From Symsagittifera roscoffensis (Eukaryota; Xenacoelomorpha; Acoela; Convolutidae), in assembly GCF_963678635.1 (NCBI RefSeq), contig NC_087065.1, forward strand, positions 8,023,209 to 8,087,208: a stretch of DNA of 64,000 nt, written 5' to 3'. Positions 57,801-64,000 of the stretch are shown piece by piece (the first letter of the stretch is position 1; each line of letters starts with the position of its first letter). Both the position numbers and the translations under genes were made by a program. The notes under the pieces were generated by a model. That model did not search any database. It was not told the origin of the DNA and saw only the letters and a program-made list of their open reading frames with translations.

Positions 57801-58661
57801 AATGGGCCAATTACACTTTGATTCATCTATTAGTGAGTTGAGGTATCTAGCATCGAGAACAATTTTTAATGATTCTCCTTTGGCTAGAATGATAACAGGG
57901 TTGATAAATGTGTTGCCTTTTGGTTGTTCCTCTTTGTTTACTGGTGATATAATGTTGTATTGTTCTAAAATGTCGAGTAATCTGTTCACTTTATCGTGTA
58001 AGTGAATTGGTACTTTACTTGCTCTTTGTTTTTTGAAAACTGCGTCTGGTTTTAATGGGAGATGTAGCAATGAGCTGATTTTGCCAACATCAAATTTGGA
58101 TGTTGCATAGACTGATGAATATTTAATTAGCTGTTTTGCTAGTTTTTCAAATTCGTCTTGTGTTATTTGTGAATGTTGGAAATTAAACATTGTTAAAAAT
58201 TTCTGTTGACTCTCTGTGTAGTTACTTATGTTGAATGTAGGTTTGAAATATGGGGTTTTTGTGAAATAAACCGTATTTCTGTTTTCGTTACTTATTATAC
58301 TATTTATAGATAATTCTTCATTAAGAATTGTGGATTGGCAAATATCTAGTAATTGGAGTATATTATTTACACGATATGCTTTTTCGTGTATTGGTGATAT
58401 TGTAGCGTTGGTTTCGCAATAGCCTAAAAGTCCTAAAGGTAATGTTACTTGGTAAGGTGTATTGTTGTATACATGTAAGGAAATAATATCTGAATTCGAG
58501 TTTTTCAAATATTTTATTGATGAGATTGTGATTTTGAAAAATTTATGAATAGGTTTGAATTCAAAATCTGACATATAAAATTTTTGTTTGTTTTGTTTTT
58601 TATCATATTGGTGAACTTGCTTTATTGAAAAATTGTATATGTTTCCTGATAGTGGTTTCAA
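54825..58661 (-). CDS. pol: Pol: reverse transcriptase, RNase H, integrase
   Basis: 1278 codons. RT about residues 215-410: VLDARYLNSLI, TADMNSAYNQMPL, the catalytic AITYLDDVF near 370 and FLGHNI near 403. RNase H about 500-590 keeps its acidic residues (CDASNFGIGA, RECTAIIYTL, FTDHKPI), followed by ALPDTLSR. Integrase about 865-1090 has the zinc-binding part (GHSGSEKTYSN; CNDCIVCQ) and all three catalytic acids (FDTKGPI, VTDNGTEF, GLVEGMNRSL). The usual K-C-x-F segment before FLGH seems to be missing. The first 200 residues match nothing I know. The frame stops at 54825, but a tail continues in another frame. Confidence 0.93.
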   Translation of the reverse strand: MKPLSGNIYNFSIKQVHQYDKKQNKQKFYMSDFEFKPIHKFFKITISSIKYLKNSNSDIISLHVYNNTPYQVTLPLGLLGYCETNATISPIHEKAYRVNNILQLLDICQSTILNEELSINSIISNENRNTVYFTKTPYFKPTFNISNYTESQQKFLTMFNFQHSQITQDEFEKLAKQLIKYSSVYATSKFDVGKISSLLHLPLKPDAVFKKQRASKVPIHLHDKVNRLLDILEQYNIISPVNKEEQPKGNTFINPVIILAKGESLKIVLDARYLNSLIDESKCNWPIEPIQVILTKINGKYFTTADMNSAYNQMPLDEQSRRLTQFVIGNQQYEFNRLFYGISIGPAAFSAFMSKIFRPLILKKNAITYLDDVFKQSQTKEEMFNVLEQYHQILQNENLKVKFLGHNIERKTITPLKSRIDAIQKLQPPTNKKKIQEFLGMLNFLSKYVYKMQLYLRPFYNILRQQNNFEWNTEHQARFEEIKKLLTEQISNTFPDSNQPFYAMCDASNFGIGAALLQSHNSTNKMNLISANSRLFTQAELRLSTLMRECTAIIYTLTEYEFLILGSKHPTVLFTDHKPIIFLFTQKSNPNHRVYRFQLILMKFPNLHIVWTAGKNLALPDTLSRNTPPELLTRKTTVEIPKNIKFSLAENETSPRLECKYAVKTDVEQSQINNLQHFPLYLDCQNNHYEVDLLGTSTFKPIPFSQWIKNNTQQKRIKQHPPKKDHFPLIEKQNLTDKINLSGPQTNDSKYTINQVFDLHDPLDTIPLSKLEIENIFLPPTETITISTLKQYQNLDPVIRQLKSWHKYKNKPIKADSTILGNKTLLRYFRKFNNTTINENTDVLEYKLNESTVPCLPLSMILIAFNISHTQNIKGHSGSEKTYSNFVQNFYFPNAPICLKILCNDCIVCQLNKPYPNQKQIAQKQDFKGQSLYFNHRISFDTKGPISPSSEGNSYIMVIVDAFTHYVALNPVPHCNAYYAYTTLYEHWIAKFGLPEILVTDNGTEFINNEIITLCHLYNIKHKPRTSHAPWTNGLVEGMNRSLQEYLRCIINGNDTRYTEWSADVKLFPLAYNSQITTTLGMSPYEMVFNQKPRKPIMFTANSHKNAQGYCQPNKDSICYNLPLHTHDEDHFHHPQILKLASGTHTEWILNRDKKHNEIYQKVTKKLLQRQNINEQINSRFTPASDLKIGTFVLIPNFNTQKGISKKLQPLRKGPYQIIAKPTDVTYKITDSDKKEIVQHRNNLLPYYPKEYALRELTQLYSFTGLKVIQIMTHIRTT

Positions 58662-61600
58662 GTGTGTCTTTTGTTTTTGTATATTTATCTTTGATTAATA
58701 TTTTACTATTCAAGATGTTGATTGTTGGTTTATATTTAGAGATAAATGGTATTCCAATGATATTGTGTTTAATATCAGTGATATGGAATATTTGTTTAAA
58801 TGGTTTGGTTAAAATTTTGTTTTGCTCCATTGTTCTTGTGGGGAGAAGAAACAATTGAATTTTTCCGTAGTTTATTAATGTTGATCCTTGTGCTGTTGCT
58901 AGTTTGCTGGAGGTTTCAAGAGGTGTTAGCTTTGGGTGTAAGGTTTTTATTTCATTCCATGTGGGAATGTTTATTATATTTGATTCTGCTCCTGAATCAA
59001 TTAAAAAATCAATTTCAAGATCTGGTGGTTGAAATTCTTTGCTTCTTGGACTTTCTAAAAGAAATGGTATTGTCCAAATTTTTTCTTTGGGTTGTTCTTT
59101 TTGTATGTTTTGATAGATGTGATTTGTATTCAAGCATTTTGTTTTTTCGTTCTCATTGGGTTGATTTGTAGTGTTAATTTCATTAGTTTTTTGTGTCGTC
59201 GGTGTGGAATGGACGGGTTCAATATGATAATTGTGAAGGAGTTCTGATTGATTCTCATATATGTCTGATGAAAAAGGTTGTTCATATATAACAGGTTCAT
59301 AGTCATTTTCGACTTTTATCATATTGATGGAGAGAGTGTTTTCTGCATCGCTTTCTGAATCTGATGATCCACAGTTTATTTGATTGAGTTGTAACGTATC
59401 AGTTACTGTGTCATCAATACCTGGAGGGTCTGATGTTGTTTCTGGATTAGATTGTACTTGATTAATATGTCTTTGATGTTTAGGTGTACTACTTCTGTGG
59501 CGATTATTAGAATTATTATAGTTATTATTATTCCGGTGTGGTGATTGGGAATAATTTCTATACCGATTATTATAACTTGAATGTCGATTTTGTGAATTAT
59601 TTCGCGATCTGTTTTGGTAATTATTGTTTGGTCTGTTATAGTTTGATCTATTATATGAGTTATTCCTTGATTGATTGTTCGGGTAATTCTGGTTTCGGTT
59701 GTTTGAATAACTTCTATTCCGATTATTGGAGTAGTTTCTATTCCTATTGTATGATGAATTTCGTGATTGATTGTTTGGGTAGTAATTATTTCTTGATTGG
59801 GAATTAGATCTAGAAACAAATCGGTGTGTATTTGAATTTGATCTGGAATAGTTTTTTCGACTATTTGGTCTATTGTAGTGATTTTGTGATGAATTTTGCG
59901 TGTTTCTTCGTTTTGGTGATCTTCCTCTATAACTTGAGTTATATGGTGATTGATTTCTTGTATAATTTGTATTGTTCGGGAGTGGTTTTCCTGAACTGTT
60001 GTTGCTGTAGACTGTTTTGTTCGGTAGATTTTGATCTTTTTTCATGTATTGGTAGAATGATTTATTTGGTTCTTTATATTTTCGAGGTTTATTTTGATTG
60101 TCTTGCTGTTTTTGTCTACATTCAGAAATACTATGTCCGTATCGTCGGCAATAATTACACCATTTTTTGAAAGATGGTTTGCCTTTAAAGTTTGGGTGTT
60201 TTTCGTAAATATTGAGTATTTCAGTGATTTTTTCAACGAGGTCTGTATCTGATTCCTGTATATTGTTTATATTTGTGGAAGCTGTTTCAATTCTGTTAAC
60301 GTATTGTAATTTCAGATTTTCCGTTTCTTCGAGTTTCATTGTGATTTCTGCTTGTTCTAGTTTCTCTACTAGTTTTCGAAAATCTAAATCGGGTTCTCGA
60401 ATTGACGAAGGATGGGATGCTCTCTTTTTTATTGCTATTTTCCTTAATTGTGGTGTTAAGGTCATCATTAAGATTTCTGTCATCTTTGTGTTTTTATAGT
60501 CATGTGTATTTAATGAATATGCTTTTCGAACTAGTGTTTCGATTCGTACTGCTAATTGCTTGATGGTTTCGTTTGGTAATCTGCGAATTTCATTACATAA
60601 AACTCTTTGTTGTTGTTTGTTTCTTTCGGAGTCAAACATTTTTGAAAATTCTTGTGTAAACCTTTTCCAATTTGATTTTATTTCTATAGGCAATACTGAA
60701 AACCATTTTTGGGCTGCGCCATCTAGAGTTGTTTGTATTAACGCTGTGCGTCGATGTATCCAGTTTTGATGTAGTGGCGTATTAATTGGTTCAGGTCCTA
60801 TATTTAAAATCAAATTTGCTGTGACTGCATTTAAATAGTCTTCTACAGAATATTCAGGGTCTGTTCCTGTGAATACCATTAAAGGTTTATTTGATGTTAT
60901 TGATGATCCACCCATAAGGTATGGATTCATCGTCATTTGTAATGATTCTGCTGCATTTGGCATTTGAGAAAAATTTGAAAGTTGATTTCTTGTTATTTCG
61001 TGTTGTTGAAGATAATATGGGAGTGGTATTTCATTTTGCATTTGTGCTGGTTGGTACGAGTTTGCAATCATTGGGTTTTGTTGCTGAATTGGTTGAAAAG
61101 ATTGTGTATTAATTGGGTTTTGTTGTTGAATTGGTTGTTGGTTTTGTGTATCTATTGGTTGTGGAGAAAAAATTCTATTATATGTATGTGGTTTCTGTAT
61201 TCCTTGTCCACGATATTCTTGATTATAGGGTGTAAATATATCTGGTTGTAAGAAATCATCATCTGAGGATAAGTAATCCATTTGATAAGAGGTTTGTTTT
61301 TTATTTTTATTTTGTTGAAAAAATGGATAGTTTTCACTACGATCCTGTGGAGGATGTAAATTTGTTTGGAAATTTACTGAATTAGGTGGTGCCATTGGGT
61401 TATCCCAGTTTCGAGATCTTGTATAATTACTAAAATTTTTTCGTGGTTGATAATTTGTTTTTGATGGATGTGTGTAATTATAATTATGGTCTGCAAAGTT
61501 GTTTCTAGTGAACGTTTTGCGTGTTTTTGGCGGTATTGTCATGGGTCTGTATGTTTGGTAATCCATGTGTGAATATTTTGGGGCAACCGAAGGTTTAACG

Positions 61601-61710
61601 GTTGATTGTAATGTTACCTGTGTTTGTGAAGGATTTGTATTTCTTGGTGTTGTTTGGACGTATTGGTGAAATACTTTGTTGTGTAGTTGTTGTGTGTACG
61701 ATTTCTTCAT
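58603..61710 (-). CDS. gag: Gag plus aspartic protease
   Basis: 1035 codons, large for a gypsy Gag. Residues 1-270 are Gln/Asn/Pro-rich with repeated QPIQQQNP units. About 278-470 look like a gypsy capsid (FTGTDPEYSVEDYLNAV, DGAAQKWFSVLP). A zinc knuckle CNYCRRYGHSISEC (CX2CX4HX4C) sits near 516-529. About 570-750 is an extreme Arg/Asn/Ser/Tyr low-complexity tract. Near 900 the protease motif FLIDSGAESN appears, so the protease is in the Gag frame and not in Pol. The end overlaps pol by 59 bases, pol being in the +1 frame. The frame is intact. Confidence 0.88.
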   Translation of the reverse strand: MKKSYTQQLHNKVFHQYVQTTPRNTNPSQTQVTLQSTVKPSVAPKYSHMDYQTYRPMTIPPKTRKTFTRNNFADHNYNYTHPSKTNYQPRKNFSNYTRSRNWDNPMAPPNSVNFQTNLHPPQDRSENYPFFQQNKNKKQTSYQMDYLSSDDDFLQPDIFTPYNQEYRGQGIQKPHTYNRIFSPQPIDTQNQQPIQQQNPINTQSFQPIQQQNPMIANSYQPAQMQNEIPLPYYLQQHEITRNQLSNFSQMPNAAESLQMTMNPYLMGGSSITSNKPLMVFTGTDPEYSVEDYLNAVTANLILNIGPEPINTPLHQNWIHRRTALIQTTLDGAAQKWFSVLPIEIKSNWKRFTQEFSKMFDSERNKQQQRVLCNEIRRLPNETIKQLAVRIETLVRKAYSLNTHDYKNTKMTEILMMTLTPQLRKIAIKKRASHPSSIREPDLDFRKLVEKLEQAEITMKLEETENLKLQYVNRIETASTNINNIQESDTDLVEKITEILNIYEKHPNFKGKPSFKKWCNYCRRYGHSISECRQKQQDNQNKPRKYKEPNKSFYQYMKKDQNLPNKTVYSNNSSGKPLPNNTNYTRNQSPYNSSYRGRSPKRRNTQNSSQNHYNRPNSRKNYSRSNSNTHRFVSRSNSQSRNNYYPNNQSRNSSYNRNRNYSNNRNRSYSNNRNQNYPNNQSRNNSYNRSNYNRPNNNYQNRSRNNSQNRHSSYNNRYRNYSQSPHRNNNNYNNSNNRHRSSTPKHQRHINQVQSNPETTSDPPGIDDTVTDTLQLNQINCGSSDSESDAENTLSINMIKVENDYEPVIYEQPFSSDIYENQSELLHNYHIEPVHSTPTTQKTNEINTTNQPNENEKTKCLNTNHIYQNIQKEQPKEKIWTIPFLLESPRSKEFQPPDLEIDFLIDSGAESNIINIPTWNEIKTLHPKLTPLETSSKLATAQGSTLINYGKIQLFLLPTRTMEQNKILTKPFKQIFHITDIKHNIIGIPFISKYKPTINILNSKILIKDKYTKTKDTLETTIRKHIQFFNKASSPI

Positions 61711-62083
61711 TTATGAAGTGTGATGGTGTCTGGATATCTTGTTGAGTAAGATTCCTAGTTCCATTGAAGTTTTCATTGTGTATGACTGTAGAGTTTAAAC
61801 TATTATTTTGCATATCGGGTAAAAATGTATTATAGTTTAATGGTGTTGCATCAATGGTTAATGGTATTACTCGTACATAATCTCTTACATAAGATATCGT
61901 TTGACTTGAGATTGATTGTGGGAAGTTTATGGATGCGGGATGAGACCATTCGGGGTCCCAAACATAGTCTGATTGTTCTGTGATGGCAGTATCATCGTTT
62001 GAGTTTTGGGGTCTAAAATTTTTTCTTGCTTGTGAAATTAAATCAATATTATGTGTGAAATAATCTATTATGAACCATGCCAA
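61595..62083 (-). CDS. retroelement ORF3, unknown
   Basis: 162 codons; begins MAWFIIDYFTHNIDLISQ and becomes Thr/Asn/Ser-rich. It overlaps the start of gag by 116 bases in a different frame. It could be an N-terminal Gag piece joined by a frame shift or an independent protein; the sequence does not decide. Confidence 0.55.
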   Translation of the reverse strand: MAWFIIDYFTHNIDLISQARKNFRPQNSNDDTAITEQSDYVWDPEWSHPASINFPQSISSQTISYVRDYVRVIPLTIDATPLNYNTFLPDMQNNSLNSTVIHNENFNGTRNLTQQDIQTPSHFINEEIVHTTTTQQSISPIRPNNTKKYKSFTNTGNITINR

Positions 62084-62190
62084 GATTTTTTGTAAGTCGT
62101 GTTTTGTATGTTGTGAAACTTCATCTTTCGTGAAATTTTCTTTAATTATATTTAGAAAACTAGAGAGTAGTGTGATTTCATGTCGTACTC

Positions 62191-62673
62191 TTATTGTTTA
62201 GATGTTTCTGTCGGTGAGACATTTGGTATCTGGATTTCGTTTTCTAATATCGAGATATAACTATATATTATCGCAAAAACTTCATTGGTGAATATGGAGT
62301 TTGCTCTTTGTGAGTTATGATATTGGATGCTTTTTATATATTCTGAGAATACTTTTGAGAATTCTAAATCAAGGTCGTCTGTTTGAATTATATATTTACT
62401 GTGATTCTGGTTTGGTGAGCTGAATTCTATGGAGTAGATTCCGTATTGTTGTGTTAGGTTACATATATCTTTTAGATAGTGATCGATAATTTGTCTTTTG
62501 ATTTTTACATCTGGGAACTCTGTTTTACATGGACTGATTCCGGGTTCAAACAAATCTAAGAGTAAATTTTTGCAGAATATATGCTGTCCTCTATCAGTGG
62601 TTGCATCTACGATAAAGGGAAAAATATCATCATCATCTGGACTTTCTTCACCTGGGGTGTGCGTTGAGCTCAT
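62191..62673 (-). CDS. retroelement ORF2, unknown acidic protein
   Basis: 160 codons, starting inside the end of ORF1 in another frame. The N-terminus is acidic (EESPDDDD) and the rest looks globular and helical, with no recognised motif. The overlap arrangement is typical of compact viral genomes. Confidence 0.6.
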   Translation of the reverse strand: MSSTHTPGEESPDDDDIFPFIVDATTDRGQHIFCKNLLLDLFEPGISPCKTEFPDVKIKRQIIDHYLKDICNLTQQYGIYSIEFSSPNQNHSKYIIQTDDLDLEFSKVFSEYIKSIQYHNSQRANSIFTNEVFAIIYSYISILENEIQIPNVSPTETSKQ

Positions 62674-63115
62674 TTTTTCGTTCGATGACTGTTAATATGT
62701 AATTATCAATGTGTCTAATTGGTTGATTCCAATTGTATAAATGTACTGGTTTGTGTTTATACTGCTTTTTTATTCTTCTTTTTCCTCTTTTTGATGAATT
62801 TGAAGTTGTTTCTGAGTCAGAGAAATATAATTGATCGTGAATTGGGCAATTTTTATCTATTGATTCTTTTAGTTTATAAAGTTCGTCTAAACTGTTGGTT
62901 TCTGATTCTGAAAATGCGTTTCGATTTTTTGAAAATCTTTTTCGTGTTATTTGTCTTTGTTTAGTTATTATTTTTCTCTTTAATGTTTGTCGTTTTGTTC
63001 TAATGTATCCAACTGTTTGTGTATGAGGTGTGATTACAAGGTCGTATTTTTTATTATCTATTTCACAATTGTGTAAAACGATTGTTTGTTTATTTCCTAG
63101 GTTTTCAAATGACAT
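62648..63115 (-). CDS. retroelement ORF1, unknown basic protein
   Basis: 155 codons from the ATG at 63115. The middle is strongly basic (RTKRQTLKRKIITKQRQITR), followed by an acidic Ser-rich part and a second basic run (KRGKRRIKKQYKHK). Such composition suggests nucleic-acid binding or a nuclear signal. It overlaps the next ORF by 26 bases. No family recognised. Confidence 0.6.
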   Translation of the reverse strand: MSFENLGNKQTIVLHNCEIDNKKYDLVITPHTQTVGYIRTKRQTLKRKIITKQRQITRKRFSKNRNAFSESETNSLDELYKLKESIDKNCPIHDQLYFSDSETTSNSSKRGKRRIKKQYKHKPVHLYNWNQPIRHIDNYILTVIERKNELNAHPR

Positions 63116-64000
63116 AAGGTTTAGGATGACGGATGCAAAAGGTTGTTAAATGATTTCTATTTGCTTAAACTGTTAGTCCTTACGATTTTTTTGTTAGCCT
63201 AACCTGGGTCTATTTGTTCAGGGTTGGGGAGAAAAGTATATCGATTCCGAAGAATGATTTTATACTTTCTCGTGGATAGTATAAGCTAAGGTGTTAACTT
63301 ACTTAATCTTACTTAAGGGTAGTGATTGTGTTCAGGGTTGGAGAATAGTAAATCGATCCACAAGGTTCAGGTATAATTAGAACGCGAGTAGTTCGTTAGA
63401 TACTATTTTAAACTTACTAAGTTTAAGATTTATCCTGGGTCTGGTAAGAGGGGGGATCAAGTGAAGGATGAATAACCGAAGTTCTTCACTGTTTATCCTA
63501 ATTTGAATGATTAGATTTGTTCAAAAATTTCTATTAGTCCTGGGTTTTTAGAAAGGGTTGGATAGTGAATCGACGTTTGAGGTCGTTAGACACTAGTTAA
63601 GTGGGTGGGGGAGAACAAAGTTGTTCTTTTTGATCCAAGGATAGGCCTTGATGATCAAGTTTTAAATTTAATTAAATAGAAAATGATTTAAGATCCAAGG
63701 ATAAGCCTTGATGATCTGATTTTAAAATTAAGTGAATTTAAGTTTAAAATGTTTTAAATTTGTGTAAAGAATAGATTTAGTATTTTTATGATATTAGTGA
63801 GCTTATGAATGCTGTTATGTTTAGGCGATGAAGCTGGAACAACAGGATGATTTATAATTACTAACAGTTTATTGTCATGCTACTAATTTTTATTTTGATT
63901 TTTCAATAAATATTTTTCAAACATGTTTTGTATATTACTGCAGAATTTAGGAAAACGATCTGAGATCTTTTTATCAATCGTTATTGTATATTAATAATTT
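63116..64000 (-). promoter_or_regulatory. retroelement leader region with internal repeats
   Basis: No ORF. Two copies of gatccaaggata.gccttgat lie 60 bases apart (63632-63656, 63692-63716). A CAGGGTTGG..AGA..ATCGAT block occurs three times (63223, 63333, 63550). Such repeats upstream of the first ORF could hold packaging or promoter functions, or may be part of the 5' LTR. Neither an LTR end nor a primer-binding site is evident. Confidence 0.4.

Larger units (their letters stand above)
47108..64000 (-). mobile_element. giant retrovirus-like Ty3/gypsy element, open at right edge
   Basis: Order along the element (high to low coordinates): leader; three small ORFs; gag-protease; pol; small hydrophobic ORFs; an ATG-less ORF; env-like ORF; accessory ORF. 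The RT, RNase H, integrase and zinc-knuckle motifs place it in Ty3/gypsy. The coding strand is rich in A and C and poor in G throughout, unlike the host genes. Gag, Pol and the accessory frames are intact over long distances. No primer-binding site, polypurine tract or LTR pair could be fixed; the 5' LTR is probably beyond 64000. Confidence 0.9.

Noticed and set aside
63116-64000. Complete 5' LTR matching the 45.9-47.9 kb region
   Set aside because: No direct repeat between the two regions could be found by eye, so an LTR pair is not claimed.

Overview
The window is AT-rich animal DNA with GT-AG introns, long intergenic stretches and many transposon remnants. A clear innexin (gap-junction protein) points to an invertebrate or a tunicate-like animal. 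I cannot name the species from the sequence. All three host genes lie on the minus strand.

Layout. (1) About 1.5-7.6 kb: a four-exon innexin. (2) About 7.6-27 kb: a gene-poor desert. It holds a dispersed repeat family that begins with a perfect hairpin, a nearly identical 1.7-kb tandem duplication, a 28-copy 17-bp minisatellite, two kinds of MITE-like elements, a decayed MULE-like transposase, and a pair of circularly permuted inverted repeats. (3) About 27.7-35.7 kb: a multi-exon gene with an N-terminal Suppressor-APC domain (SAPCD1/2 family); its introns are filled with tRNA-derived SINEs and a second repeat family. (4) About 35.9-37.7 kb: the last four exons of an SLC45-type sugar/proton transporter. 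Its 5' exons were not found in the window. (5) About 41-43.9 kb: a heavily decayed Ty1/copia element on the plus strand. (6) About 47-64 kb: a very large retrovirus-like Ty3/gypsy element on the minus strand, running off the right edge.

The large element is the most interesting object. In its own 5'-to-3' order it carries three small overlapping ORFs of unknown function, a 1035-codon Gag-protease, a 1278-codon Pol (RT, RNase H, integrase) whose C-terminal tail continues in another frame, two tiny hydrophobic ORFs, a 356-codon open frame with no ATG at all, an envelope-like glycoprotein broken by three frame shifts at short A-runs, and a 602-codon accessory ORF that overlaps env by ATGA. Such gene content is far richer than in a normal gypsy or errantivirus element and resembles a complex retrovirus. 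Long frames for Gag, Pol and the accessory ORFs are intact and the four breaks all sit at A-runs, so the copy is either young or its breaks are homopolymer sequencing errors.

Exon boundaries were worked out by hand from splice motifs and phase. No database search was possible, so family names rest on recognised motifs.
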